A stretch of DNA of 64,000 nucleotides from Inia geoffrensis. Its lineage: Eukaryota; Chordata; Mammalia; Artiodactyla; Iniidae. Where the stretch lies: the NCBI GenBank assembly GCA_036417435.1, contig CM070904.1, positions 129,084,695-129,148,694 on the forward strand. Direction: 5' to 3'. The stretch's first letter is position 1. Each line of letters begins with the position of its first letter. Both the position numbers and the translations under genes were made by a program. This document shows positions 23,705 to 35,000 of this stretch, piece after piece. The notes beneath the pieces are model-generated. The model searched no databases. It worked only from the letters and a program-made list of their open reading frames with translations, and was not told where the DNA came from.

Positions 23705-24112
23705 GGGGAGAGGATGGATGTTTGGTTACATTACATGACAAGGTGATTGTGTGACCTTCTCTAAGGCTCACCCACCTCCTGGAAGAAGCGAACCACTGTG
23801 AGAAGCAAACAGCTGTGAGCCACATGGCAAGGACCTGGGGGAGGTTCCAGGAGCTGACAGTCAGCGAGAAAACCGGGGCCTGGGGGTTATAGGCGGCTGG
23901 TACTGGGCTCTCCCAACAACCAGGAGAGCTTGGAAGAGTGCCCTGAGACTTTGTCAGCCCCTGTGGCCATACCCTGAGTTCAGCCTGGTGAGACCTTGAG
24001 CAGAGAACCCAGCCAACTGTCATCACGGAAACGACGAGATAAGAAACGGGCTGCTTTGAGCTGCCGAGTGGGGGCCAGTTTCTTACATGACAGTAGTAAC
24101 AGAATGCAGATC
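23705..24112 (+). mobile_element. MaLR (MLT1-like) LTR
   Basis: The plus-strand text runs through 'ctcacccacctcctggaaga', 'gagccacatggcaaggacct' and 'ttgagctgccgagtgggg', and ends near 'agtagtaacagaatgca'. That is the order of an MLT1-type LTR ending. Both ends are diverged and no TSD was found. Confidence 0.5.
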
Positions 24113-24619
24113 ACATCAGAAAAGCCACAGCACAATTTATCTCAGTAAGAGTTCTTTAAAAGAATTGTATGCGTCTATTATAGAACAGAGAATCGCTGGT
24201 GTTCGATTAAAAGCTTGAACCATCTCAATGCATCATATAAAACAAACAGCACCGTGTTGAGGGTTTTTAAAAAACCTTGGTTCTGGCCCTTTCTTTTCTG
24301 GCAGGCTAACTTGGACCAGTAAGTTTATTACTTCTGGTGCCAATTTTACACCTTATTAAATGAGGAAACGAGGTTAATTGCTCCCTAAGTTTTCTTCTTG
24401 TTTTAAAACACTCTGTCAATAATCCCCTAGCCTGTCTCTTTCAATTGTAAAAGTTATTCCTGTGAACATTCACTCACCTGCTTAAACCCTGGCTGCAGCC
24501 AGCTCCTCCGGTTTATTTCAAAGTCCAAATTACGTGGTCTCTTCCGAGTTTCCAGCCTGTCTTTTGTCTGTCCGTTCCCACCATGCGTGTGCCCCTTTCC
24601 ACCCCTGTGCATCCACTGC

Positions 24620-24800
24620 CTGGCCCTGACAGGTGACCAAGTAGGGGCCTCGGACAAGCTGCATAACCTCTTTGGGTCTCATTTTTCTCATCTATAAAAT
24701 AGGCAATAAGGCTGCCTTGTCTTCCTGATAGGACGGTTCATCCATTCAGCGATCGTGTATTAAGCACCTCCACTGGGCAGCTCATGCACGGGATGCTGGG
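24620..24800 (+). mobile_element. MIR SINE remnant
   Basis: The core 'acaagctgcataacctcttt' followed by 'tctcatttttctcatctata' matches the MIR core region in sense. The tail continues as 'attaagcacctccactggg'. It is old and diverged. Confidence 0.6.
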
Positions 24801-25289
24801 GTTACAGCAGTGAGCAAACAACACCCAATCCCCGGCCCTCTTGAGCTTGTGTTCTAGAAAGGGTGGTCCAGGAAGGCCTCTCTCATGAGATGGAATTGGG
24901 ACAAAGCCTGAGAGAAGTGAGATCGCAGCCACGCAGACCCCTGGGGAGGGCGTCCAGGTACAGGAGCAGCGTGGACCGAGGCCCGGCTGTGCATGTGGCT
25001 GTGCAGCAGCAGGAGGCCGGGTGGGGGGGATGGGCGGGAAGCTCCTGTGATTTTGTAGGAACCAAGATCGTTCTGTGCTGAACAGCTTAAAGCAGCTTGG
25101 CCTGGGTCCTGGGGACTGTCCCTGGGAGGAGTACTTATCATTGAAAAGGAAAGAAGTCCCCAAGTATCCCCCTCTGTTGAGCGATGGTAAGAAGTTGTTA
25201 CTCTTCAAAGGGGATCAGAGAGCTTTGCCAAATCATGGGATGTAGTTCAGGGGGTGACAGTCCCAACCCATTACTGATAAGCTATCTTC

Positions 25290-25395
25290 ATTGCCACTGG
25301 CTTGCTGTGCAACCCCAAGAAAATTGCTGTGCCTCTCTGAGCCTTCTTTCTCTCATTTGTCCAAGGAAGGCATTGGGCTCAAGCAGTGATTTCCA
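25290..25395 (+). mobile_element. MIR SINE remnant
   Basis: The core reads 'cactggcttgctgtgcaacc', then 'gtgcctctctgagccttctt' and 'ctctcatttgtccaaggaag', which is the MIR core in sense orientation. No TSD is expected at this age. Confidence 0.65.
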
Positions 25396-25786
25396 ACCTG
25401 GGGACGCGGGCTCCACAAACAAAATAATGTTGGAAAGAGACCAATTGTCGGTGTCGTGAAGAGCTGTTGGGGTCCCCGAGCATTGACTCAGCCCCATGTA
25501 AAGCGAAGCCCAACCTGACAAAGCTTCCACTGAGCTTTGTGTATTTGAGAGGGTGAGGAGGGAAAAGGGGCTGCTGTTGAGAAGGCAATGACCCTCGTGC
25601 AACGTGGGTCTTCCCACGTGGTCAGAGGCTGAGGAAGAGAAAAGGCTGGGCAAGACCGTGTGCGGGGGTGCAGACCACCGCCTCTGTGGGGAGAGACCTG
25701 TAGTGCATGCTGCCTCCAGAACCATATTCTCCTCCTTCAAAGGAACATTAGACTGTACTATCTCTGAGAGTTACTCTTCTTCTGAG

Positions 25787-26665
25787 GGGTGTGTGTGTGT
25801 GTGTGTGTGTGTGTACATGTGTGAGTGTGCATGTGTATATGTGTACATGTGTGTGGTTATGTGTGTATACATACGTGGGGTGTGTGTATAGTTATGTGTA
25901 TGTATATATGTGGGGTATGTATGTAGTTATGTGTGCGTACTATGTGTGTTGTGTGCATATATATGTGTGGTCTCTGTGTGTAGTTGTGTGTGTACATATG
26001 TCAGGTAGCTATGTAGTTATATGTGTGTGCATATGTGAGGTAGGTATGTAGTTATGTGTGTATGTATGTGTGGTGCAGGTGATGATGTGTGTGTACATAT
26101 GTGTGGTTTCTGTGTGTAACCTATGTGTGGTCTGCGTGTGTAGTTGAGTCCATATGTGGTGTATGTGGTAGTGTGTATGTACACATGTGAGGAGTGTGTG
26201 TGGTTATGTGTGTGTACATACGTGGGGGGTGTAGTTATATGTGTACATATGTAGGATAGGTATAGAGTTGTGTGTGTACATATGTGTGGTTTGTGTGTAT
26301 ATATGTGTGGTCTGTGTGGGTAGTTGTGTGTGTGTATATGTGTGGTGTGTATAGTTGTGTGTGTACGCATTGGGGCATGTATGCAGTTATGTGCATGTGT
26401 ATGTGTGGTGCAGGTGGTGATGTGTGTGTACATACGTGTGGTCTCTGTGTGTAACCTATGTGTGGTCTGTGTGTGTAGTTGTGTACATATGTGGTGTATG
26501 TGGTTATGTGTGTATACACATGTGAGGAGTGTGTAGGCTTACGTGTGTGTACATACATGGGGTGTGTGGTTATGTGTGGGTACATATGTAGGGTAGGTAT
26601 GTAGCTGTGTGTACATATGTGTGGTCTCTGTGTGTATACATATGTGGGGAGTGTGTGTGTATTTC
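25787..26665. repeat. GT-rich minisatellite with 335-bp higher-order repeat
   Basis: An initial pure (GT)n run is followed by about 850 bp of variable units built from 'gtgtgtacatatgtgtgg' and 'tatgtagttatgtgtg'. Landmarks recur exactly 335 bp apart: 'tggtgcaggt' at 26071 and 26406, 'taacctatgtgtggtc' at 26117 and 26452, and 'tgtgaggagtgtgt' at 26186 and 26521. After about 26245 the offset shifts to 337, so small indels exist. Two higher-order copies span roughly 25990-26660. Long open frames on both strands come from the repeat, not a gene. Confidence 0.92.
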
Positions 26666-27920
26666 TATAGCTGCCCACAGAAGACAAGGAAAGCAGAGGG
26701 AGAATGAGGGGCTGGTAAACCCGCCAGGACACTAGGCTGGGAGGCCCCCAGCCAGCTGAGGGGCTCCGCAGTGCAAAAGTGCCGCATGGCTTCCTAGGTC
26801 GGGTACTCAGACCCTGGAAATGGCCTGTCCTGGGCGATCACGATCGTGTCCAGACGCACAGCTGAAGGGAAGGTAACTGATCTAGGCGGATTCCAGCCCC
26901 AGAGGCAGGGGCGATGTGCCCTACGGAAGGGAAAAGCATTGACGGCCTCAGCAGAGGCGTGTCTTACAGGCGGAAGAAAGGAGGAGTTTCCTTAGACTCC
27001 TCCATCAGGGCGAAACTCATTTTTCCTGGACGCTGGGAAGAGTGATCCTTAGAGTCACAGGTTGGAGCGTCTCCCCGTAGTAGAGTCATGACCAGCGCCC
27101 TGTGTGTTATCAGGCACAGCCCAGGGGCAGTGGTGGGACCGTTAGAGAACAAGGGGTCCGTGGCGAGCCCGGCGCCAGGCATGCGTTCATCCCAGCCACT
27201 CGCTCCTTCCACGCACCGCACGCCGTGCCCTGGCTTTGCTGGGAAGTGTGGGCGTGTCGCCCTCAAGGATGGTCTTCCGGGCAACGAGCAGGTGTGACAC
27301 AGGCAGGGTCCAGGGTGGGACAGGGCAGGAACCTGGAGGGCAGCTGCAAGTGGGGCACACGTTTCTTGCTCCTCCTGATCCTCCATACGGAGGTGAGGGG
27401 CAGTGGGGCAGCACGTGGGGCTCACATGAGAGAAACAAAGACATTCCAGTTTAAACCTGACGTTTGTTGTTTGGGGCTGGATTCACAGCAGCTCTGATCT
27501 AATACTGGTCATCTTATTATGCCCTTCATCTGTGTAACTGAGTCATTGAAAACAGACACATAATTATTACTTAATAAGAACGTTTGTCCAGCAGAGGTTC
27601 TTTGTAAAAGAAGGACCATGACCAAAGGATCCTTGGGGACGGTGGGCTAAAGAGTTTCCAAGGCCCCTCCAGCATCATCCGGGCCCTTCCTTGTCCAACA
27701 TGCAGGAATGCTTTGTTCCCTCCCGCTGCAGCACAGCAGACTCACAACTCTTATCCATCTGAGACTGTCTGTCCGTAAATGCTATTCATGGGGCAAAGGT
27801 ACCACTTTTGAATCAATGGACTTAGTTCCCGGCATCCTGTGAAACATCAGTCCACCATAAAGAGTAACACTGCCCAGAGATGCAGGTCAAGAGTTCCCAG
27901 CAAGCTACTAAGAAACTGCA
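26666..27920. other. Unassigned, moderately GC-rich stretch
   Basis: No gene or repeat was recognised. Overlapping frames of 60-153 codons on both strands have no known similarity. Confidence 0.4.
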
Positions 27921-27930
27921 CTCCACCTCT

Positions 27931-28134
27931 TTTTTTTTTTGGTACGCGGGCCTCTCGCTGCTGTGGCCTCTCCCGTTGCGGAGCACAGGCTCCGGACGCA
28001 CAGGCTCAGCGGCCGTGGCTTACGGGCCCAGCCGCTCCGCGGCATGTGGGATCTTCCCGGACTGTGGCACGAACCCGTGTCCCCTGCATGGGCAGGCGGA
28101 CTCTCAACCACTGCGCCACCAGGGAAGCCCTACC
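27931..28134 (-). mobile_element. CHR-type SINE, short form
   Basis: This is a minus-strand short copy whose T-run is followed directly by 'ggtacgcgggcctctcgctg'. A 10-bp TSD, ctccacctct, lies at 27921-27930 and 28135-28144. It has a few private changes ('cggactgtggcacgaaccc'). Confidence 0.94.
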
Positions 28135-28145
28135 CTCCACCTCTT

Positions 28146-29290
28146 AAATGCTGATTTCTGCATTTAAAGAAATGGAGCCTGAGAAGGAAAAAAGGAGGGA
28201 AATTGCTTCTAAAACTCCTCCCAGTCTGCCCTCCCACCTCTTCTGATGAGAAAGAGACCGAGGGTCCTAGAGAGAAAGGCCAGGATAATCAGGGGAGTGG
28301 GAGCTTCCATCAGAAGGCAGCGCTCTGACAACAGAGCCTTCTCCGGGTGTGAGGAATTGGGGGACACACATCTGTCCTTGGAGGAATTGACGCCTGAATT
28401 CATGTTTTTTCCAAGGATGCCAAGGGCTGAATCCTTCTGCCTGGTAACATGTGCTTCATCTGGCAGTTTTCAGGCAGGCATTTCTCTTGAAGAGGAAATT
28501 ATTGTGCAGAGAAGTGTCTCAAGCTGGCCTTCTCTTGGGGGTTGTTTTTTTTTCCCCTTCCTTATTTTGTTTTACACTAGACCGATAAACGGGGAGAAGA
28601 TCTAATCAGGGCATTTCAAGTTACTTTAAACCGAGTCACATAAATATGGGACCTAGTCCAGCTCTCTCCTTGGCCCTCAGAGACGGGGGATCATGTTTGA
28701 GTCAACAGAGCTGAAGTTTGGACTTTGTTGATCAGTGTTTCTATTTAAGGCATGCGGACAGGGAGGATGTAAACGCTCATCTATGGAAAAGGAAGATGGC
28801 ATCCTGGGAAAACTCACTTCAAAGGGAACAGGCTATGGGCGTGGCTTCCAGGGCTGCTTCGGCATTCTGGGCATAGGATGTGGCCCCAGAGGAGCGCTCA
28901 CCAGCTGACCAACTTCTCCCAGCTCCCTGGCTCATGCCCAACACCACACCGACGCCCAAGGACCCTGCACAGAGGAGCAAAGCCCTGGCTCTTAAGGTTT
29001 CTGTACTTGAATCATCACAATCCAGTGTGGTTGCTATCCTTTCTCCCTCTCTTCCTTTCTTACTAATTGCTTTTCCAAAGACAGTTTTCTACAATGAACC
29101 GCTGTCTGATAATTCTGCTACTGAACTTGTGAGTCACTTACTAACCTGTTCTTTCTTGAACCATCCTGTGAAGGATCCCTATCTTGGGTGTCTTAGGCCC
29201 CCCAGACAGCATATGTCGTGTTGACTAACCACAGACTGGCAGTGCCGGGACCCTGTGCTCTGCGTCTGGAGTCCATCCCCCTGTTCACAG
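28146..29290. other. Unassigned non-coding stretch
   Basis: No gene or repeat was recognised. An open frame at 28880-29224 (114 codons, plus) begins 'MAPEERSPADQLLPAPW' and shows a short hydrophobic patch but no domain I know. Nothing around it supports expression. Confidence 0.4.
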
Positions 29291-29291
29291 G

Positions 29292-29400
29292 CAGCAACTG
29301 TATTTTAACCCCAATATTTCAGGTGAGGCAACTGAGTCCTGGAGATGCGAAGACATGAAGACATTGTCCAGGCTCACAGCTAGTTGGGATGAGGGGCGAA
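29292..29400 (-). mobile_element. MIR SINE remnant
   Basis: The antisense MIR core is visible as 'caggtgaggcaactgagtcc', then 'cattgtccaggctcacagct'. The element is old. Confidence 0.6.
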
Positions 29401-29420
29401 AAGCTCATCCAAGTAACGTT

Positions 29421-29525
29421 TCTAAAAGTGGGGTCCATGGACCACCTGCATCAGAACCTCCAGGGCTCCTAAATGAAGTCTAGGAATTTGCACTTTCAAC
29501 GAATTCCCTCAGTGATTTTTTAAAT
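29421..29525. mobile_element. MER5-like hAT fragment
   Basis: The phrases 'tggggtccatggaccacctg' and 'catcagaacctccagggctc', then 'taggaatttgcactttcaac', resemble MER5-type nonautonomous hAT elements. Ends are diverged and no 8-bp TSD was defined. Confidence 0.5.
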
Positions 29526-29733
29526 AAATGTAAGAGTCAGTATCCTAATAGTTATGAAAGAATTAAAGTTCCTCCTCCCACACCAGAGGCTACAATTTTC
29601 ATGAAAGCCAACAACTTTCGACTCCAAAGAGCAGTCACATTTGTGGGAATGTATCCTCTGGGGGAGGGCATCATTGATAATGAGAAATGAATCATAGCCA
29701 CGGAGAAGGTGGAATTTAAAAATAGAACAATTT

Positions 29734-30187
29734 GGGGGTCATTTGTAGTGATGTGGATGGACCTCGAGTCTGTCATACAGAGTGAAATAAGCCAGAAAGA
29801 GAACAACAAATGTCATATATTAATGCATATATGTGGAATCTAGAAAACTGGTAGAGATGAACCTACTTGCGGGGCAGGAATAGAGACGTAGACAGAGAGA
29901 ATGGACGTGTGGACACAGGGCGGGAAGGGGAGGGTGGGACGGATTGGGAGATGAGTATTGACATGTATACACTACCACGCGTAAAGAAGATAGCTAGCGG
30001 GAACCTGCAATAAAGCACAGGAAGCTCACAGCTCGGTGCTCTGTGACGACCCAGATGGGTGGGATGGGAGTGGGTGGGAGAGAGGTCCCCACGGGAGGGG
30101 ATATTGGTATACAGACAGCTGATTCACTTACTGTACAGCAGAAACTATGCAACATTGTAAAGCAATTATGCTCCAATAAAAAAAATT
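29734..30187 (+). mobile_element. L1 3' end, 5'-truncated
   Basis: The 3' UTR in sense carries 'gtgatgtggatggacctcga', 'catatatgtggaatctag', 'cttactgtacagcagaaact' and 'aattatgctccaataaaaaa'. It ends in an A-rich tail. A likely imperfect TSD is ttaaaaatagaacaattt (29716-29733) against ttaaaaaacaaacaattt (from 30188). Confidence 0.8.
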
Positions 30188-30444
30188 TAAAAAACAAACA
30201 ATTTTTAAACAGGTGATAAAGTGCTGTGGAATAAGTCAAAAAATACAAAAGAGGAGACAGAGAAAGGAGGTCGCCTGCCTTGCTTCTCTCTGACCACCCC
30301 ATCCTCCCTCCCTGGAGGCAACCACGAATACTAGAATCTGTTTGAACAAAAGACTTGAAAAGTGGAGGAGACTTACAGGCCATGTTCAACCTGGAAAAAT
30401 ATTTTTATCATCTCAAATCAGTGAGGTCCATAAAATCTTGCTCC

Positions 30445-30978
30445 AAACCCACTGGGGGCAGAATCCACTCTCCCCTCAAAGATGTCCACACTCTAACCCC
30501 TAGTATCAGTGATTATATTACATGACATGGCAAAGGGGACTTTGCAGAAGTGATTAGAGTGATGCCCCTTAAAATAGGGAGATTATCCTCGATTATACAG
30601 GCAGGTCCAATCTAATCACACGAGTCCTTAAGAGCAGAGAATTTTCTCCGAGGCAGAAGATGCCACAGAAGAGGAAGCAGGGCCAGGTGGAGTGTGATGG
30701 GAGGTCCATCCCTGTTCCTGGCAGGGAAGCCGCATGGAAAGCACGAGAAGGAATGTGGGCAGCCTCTGAGGGACAGACTGGCGCCTGGCTGACAGCCAGC
30801 AAGGAAGCAGGGACCTCCACCCAGCAAGGAACTGCATTCGTCCAAACCTTGAGTGGGTTTGGCAGCTCATTTATCCAGAGCCTCCAGAAAGGCACCTGGC
30901 CCTACTGCCACCTGCTTCCAACCTTGGGAGACTCTCAGCCGGGCTGGATTCTGATTTCTGGCCAATAGAATCAATGGT
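30445..30978 (+). mobile_element. MaLR (MLT1-like) LTR
   Basis: The sense LTR order is clear: 'gatgtccacactctaacccc', 'ttacatgacatggcaaaggg', 'gggagattatcctcgattat', 'ggaatgtgggcagcctctga' and 'ttatccagagcctccagaaa'. The terminal polyadenylation region is lost or diverged. No internal ERVL sequence follows. Confidence 0.7.
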
Positions 30979-31474
30979 GGTATCTCAGCCTGTGGGTTTG
31001 TGAGAATTTGTTGTCAGTGTTCCTGGAAATTTGCTGTGAGGATGCATGTGTGTGCATCACACATGAGCGGGGGTTTATACTTATATCCGTGTGGGGTGAG
31101 CAGTAGGGAGTGTGACTTTACAGTGTCACACGGCCACCTGTCACTCCAGGGGCAGGTCCAGCCCCACTGCCATCCAGTGGTGACCACAGAACTTCCACGA
31201 GGTTTCTGGGGGAGGACTGAGGTTTCACGGGTGGACTTGGTTGGCAGGGTGACTTGCTTGATGCTGGATTTGCAGCCTGTCTCTAGCTATTTCTAGTTGT
31301 TTCTAGTTTAGACTGGAATTTATTTGGTGAGAGGAAGTGGCTGGAGGCTGATTATCGGTGGCTTCCCATAAGCATTTTATAGCCCGAGCTGAGCTCTCAT
31401 TTTCTTGTTCCTGTGGGCTTGCTGCCGCTATTGGCATTGCCCGAGTCGTGGTTCTCTCCACGTGGAGAACATTA

Positions 31475-31670
31475 ATTGTTAAGAGGATGGGCTTGGATTC
31501 CACCTGGGCCATCTAACCAGGTCCTTAAGCCTCTTGAAGGCTGGTGACCTCGCATGTAAATTGGGGTGATAGTAGCAGGAGGCTGTGTGAGACCCCCCAG
31601 GAGAACACGCTGTGGGTGCAGTGCGGGGCGTGTAGAGCCGTTGGCACGTGGTGGCTTATCATTACTCCTA
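31475..31670 (+). mobile_element. MIR SINE remnant
   Basis: The stretch reads 'aagaggatgggcttggattc', 'gtccttaagcctcttgaagg' and 'ctcgcatgtaaattggggtg', then a GTTGGCACGTGG-like tail. This follows the MIR order in sense. It is strongly diverged. Confidence 0.5.
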
Positions 31671-32514
31671 TGGCCCGCACTGCCTGTCTGTCCGTGGGGG
31701 ACCCTCTGCAGACCCCAGTCCATGCCCGGGCCCTTTCACATCACTTGAGGGGGCCTTCTGGTGTGACGCTTTCTTGGATCATCTGCCTAGAAAGGGGTAC
31801 CCTTTGGGTCTAGCCTTGGAACCCCACATTGAACACTAGCCCTAGAGGCAGCCAGCCCTGCCTTCCAATTAAAACGGAGTTCTTTAAAGTTCTGTCTTCT
31901 GCAAATCTTTCAAGGGACCTGGGCAGGGGGCTCCCACTGGTGATCTCTGGCTGATCTCTGTCTCTGGAGCAGCCGATGTTTGGGTACAGACAATAGACAG
32001 GTCTGGTGAGGCCCCCGCCTTAAAATATGCTGCGGGGAGTTTCCTGGATGGTTGAGCAGCCTCTTGGGGGGGAAGTGCAGCAAGGATTTTGACAAGTTAA
32101 TAATGTGGAAGGTGACCCCCTCCCCCGCTTTCTCCTCGTTTCACTCATCAGTGCTCCCCATTTCTGGGCTGGGAGGGGTTCTCCTGGACCCGAGGTGGTC
32201 AGCTGCCTGGAAGGAGCCTCTGGCTGGAAAGCGAGCGCCACCTGCCGGCCCTGGAAGCCCACCTTTTTCAGTCGGTCTTTTAAAAGCCCACCTTTTTCAG
32301 TTGGTCCCTTTAAAAGTCAAGGGTACAAAGATCCCACCCGTTTAATTCTCGGGTAAAGATGCTGCTGGATTCTGCCTTTGGTCTGGGCAAGTGGTGCCGG
32401 GTCCTTTGGCCCCAGGCTTCCTACCCTGGACCAAGAACTTGGTTCCTACCATGAAGGACTCTTGAGGTCTAGCTTTGCAGGGAAACACCCATTTATGAAA
32501 TACTTTTCGTTCAA
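31671..32514. other. Unassigned non-coding stretch
   Basis: Apart from the tandem duplication at 32256-32314, no gene or repeat was recognised. Confidence 0.4.
32256..32314. repeat. 29/30-bp tandem duplication
   Basis: Two adjacent units begin 'agcccacctttttcagt' at 32256 and 32285 and end in 'tttaaa'. They differ by a C/T change and a small change in the following T/C tract. Confidence 0.9.
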
Positions 32515-33016
32515 AGCCACTTGCTAGAAAACAGTATGGCAGTTCCTCAAAAAAATTCAAAATAGAATTACCATACGCTCCAGCAATTCCACGTCCGGGC
32601 ATATACCCAAAAGAATTGAAAGCAGGGTCTCGAAGAGATAGTTGTACAGCCAGCCATGTTCATCTCAGCGTTACTCACAACAGCCAAAAGGTGGAAACAG
32701 TGGAATATCATGCAGCCTTAAAAAGAAAGAAATCCTAACACATGCTACAACGTGGGTGAACCTTGAGGACATTACAAGTGAAATAAGCCTTCCCCAAAGA
32801 ACAACACTGTATGATCCCACGTCTGTGAAGCCCCTAGAGGGGTCAAATTCATAGAGACAGAAAGTAGAGCAGTGGTTGCAGGGGGTGGAGTTCAGAGCCT
32901 CTGTTCTGCAAGATGAAGAGAGCTCTGGAGATGGATGGTGGTGACGGCTGCACAACAGTGGGAATGTGCTTAATCCCACTGAATTGCACATTTAAAAATG
33001 GTTAGGTTGGTAAATC
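32515..33016 (+). mobile_element. Old L1 (L1MB/L1MC-type) 3' end
   Basis: The sense text includes 'aaacagtatggcagttcctc', 'gggcatatacccaaaagaat', 'ctcacaacagccaaaaggtg', 'gaataagcc'-like motifs and a final 'ttgcacatttaaaaatggtt'. This is the last ORF2 segment plus 3' UTR of an old L1. No open frame survives. Confidence 0.75.
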
Positions 33017-33021
33017 CCATA

Positions 33022-33084
33022 GTATTTTTCGAATTGAAGTATAGTTACAATGTTGTGTTAGTTTCAAGTATACAGCAAAGTGAT

Positions 33085-33124
<40 letters not shown>

Positions 33125-33236
33125 AGATTCTTTTCTCATAGATTATTACAAGATATTGAGTAGAGTTTCTTGTGCTGTACAGTAGGGCCTTATTGTTTAC
33201 TTATTTTCTATATAGTGTCTATAGTATTTTTAAAAC
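33022..33236 (-). mobile_element. L1 3' end, antisense, with (TA)n
   Basis: The antisense 3' UTR reads 'aattgaagtatagttacaat', 'gtttcaagtatacagcaaag' and 'ttgtgctgtacagtagggcc'. A (TA)n run at about 33092-33121 lies within it. It abuts the older sense L1, so two L1 insertions face each other. Confidence 0.75.
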
Positions 33237-33369
33237 TTCCTTGTTGCTAATTCACACATTTGTTCATTCTTTCATTCATCAAAAGATATTTTTTCTGAGG
33301 CTCAGCAGTGGGGCAGGGCTAGAGCGCTGCAGAGAAGAGACCACGGCCCCTGACCCTATGACCTTTCTA

Positions 33370-33552
33370 CTGCTTCTGTAGTTGAGCCCTTTCCAGAATG
33401 TCATATAGTTGGAATCACACAGCGTATGGAGCCTTTTCAGATTGGCTTCTTTCACTTAGTGACGTGCATTTAAGTTTCTTCTGTGTCTTCATGTCTCGAT
33501 AGCTTGTAATAGGTTTTTATATTTTCTTATAAAGCTTTCCTTCCTTCACTGT
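33370..33552 (-). mobile_element. Old L1M 3' UTR fragment
   Basis: 'cagaatgtcatatagttgga' with 'tcagattggcttctttcact' is the antisense 3' UTR of old L1 elements. The neighbouring SINE landed at its end. Confidence 0.6.
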
Positions 33553-33567
33553 GGTCAATATACTTTT

Positions 33568-33773
33568 TTTTTTTTTTTTTTGCGGTACGCGGGCCTCTCA
33601 CTGTTGTGGCCTCTCCCGTTGCGGAGCACAGGCTCCGGACGCGCAGGCTCAGCGGCCATGGCTCACGGGCCCAGCCGCTCCGCAGCATGTGGGATCCTCC
33701 CAGACCGGGGCACGAACCCGTGTTCCCTGCATCGGCAGGCGGACTCTCAACCACTGCACCACCAGAGAAGCCC
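33568..33773 (-). mobile_element. CHR-type SINE, short form
   Basis: This minus-strand short copy ends 'ccaccagagaagccc'. A perfect 15-bp TSD, ggtcaatatactttt, lies at 33553-33567 and 33774-33788. It is a young insertion. Confidence 0.96.
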
Positions 33774-33788
33774 GGTCAATATACTTTT

Positions 33789-34330
33789 AAGTGGAGAACT
33801 AAGTGTCATCCAATGGACTCTCCAGTGAAATGAGGTCCTCAGATTTCCAGGGAAGAATTCTAGCCAGCAGGAGTGACACAGATGTGAAATGATAACCCAA
33901 GCTTTACAGAGCATGTGGTTTCTTGGACACAAGAGCCCCAAAGTGAACGCTCAGATGCTGAAACTCTTTGTTAATCACAGGGCAGCCTCTGTCCCAGAAG
34001 TCATATTCCCAACTTTTTAATAGAAAGGCATTTCAGGGTAAAGCTAACATTTCAGCCTAGGCCGCCAGCATAGATTTGTGATCTTAATAAAACCAAGGCT
34101 GGTCTTTCATTCCCTGGAGGTGGCAGAGTTTTTATGGTGTGCAGGATAAAAATGCAAATGGATCCTGTACACTCTCTTGAAATAGAACTCTGAGAAACAA
34201 ACCAGGAGGCTGCAGCTGGGAGCAAGCTCATCCCACTACTCTGCCTGGTCATTTCCAAATCCTTTACTCATTTCCCCCCAGATCTGAAAATTGTGAAGAC
34301 TCAGACACCAGATAGGTGACATTAAATTTA
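33789..34330. other. Unassigned non-coding stretch
   Basis: Nothing recognised in this interval. Confidence 0.4.
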
Positions 34331-34346
34331 AAAGTATCAAAAACTG

Positions 34347-34551
34347 GGCTTCCCTGGTGGCACAGTGGTTGACAGTCCGCCTGCTGATGCAGGGGACACG
34401 GGTTCGTGCCCCAGTCAGGGAAGATGCCACATGCCATGGAGCGGCTGGGCCCGTGAGCCATGGCCGCTGACCCTGCGCATCCGGAGCCTGTGCTCCGCAA
34501 CGGGGGAGGCCACAGCAGTGAGAGGCCCGTGTACCGCAAAAAAAAAAAAAA
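34347..34551 (+). mobile_element. CHR-type SINE, short form
   Basis: This plus-strand short copy has a long A-tail and a perfect 16-bp TSD, aaagtatcaaaaactg, at 34331-34346 and 34552-34567. The longest clean TSD in the window supports a recent insertion. Confidence 0.97.
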
Positions 34552-34579
34552 AAAGTATCAAAAACTGATATGTTTGGCA

Positions 34580-35000
34580 TGATGGTTGATTTTGTGTGTG
34601 TCAACTTGGCTTGGCCATGGTGTCCAGATGTTTGGTCAAACACTGATCTAGATGTTGCCGTGAAGGTATCTTTTTTAGGTGTGATTAGTCTTTTAATCAG
34701 TGGACTTTGAGTAAAGCAGATGACCCTCCATAATGTGGGCCTCTGTCCAATCAGTTGAGGCCTTAAGAGAAAAGCCGAAGGTTCCCTGACAAAGAAGGAA
34801 TTCTGTCTCCAGACTGTCTGGACTTGAGCTGCAACGTCTACCCTTGCGAGAGTTTCTAGCCTGCCAGCCTGTCCTGAGGACTGCAGACCTGCCGGCCCTC
34901 ACTATTGTGTGAGCCAATTCCCTGTATTTTCTCAGTGTCTCTCTGTCTTCACGTCAGTGAGCTCTGTTTCCTCCACAGGAAGATGCCTGCCCCCAGCTTG
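34580..35000 (+). mobile_element. LTR-like ancient repeat, family shared with 54885-55318
   Basis: The order 'gatggttgattttgtgtgtg', 'tcaacttggcttggccatgg', 'gatgaccctccataatgtgg', 'tgtgagccaattccctgta' matches a common old mammalian LTR-like repeat. A second diverged copy of the same layout lies at 54885-55318. I am not sure of the family name. Confidence 0.55.

Noticed and set aside
25787..26665. CRISPR-like array
   Set aside because: Units are variable and contiguous with no constant repeat plus unique spacer pattern, and the genome is mammalian.
26017..26732. Long Thr/His/Tyr-rich or Val/Cys-rich open frames
   Set aside because: They come entirely from the GT-rich minisatellite, whose repeat unit lacks stops in some frames.
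28880..29224. A 114-codon frame with a hydrophobic patch
   Set aside because: There is no recognisable domain, no neighbouring exon signal and no evidence of conservation, so it is not called as a gene.
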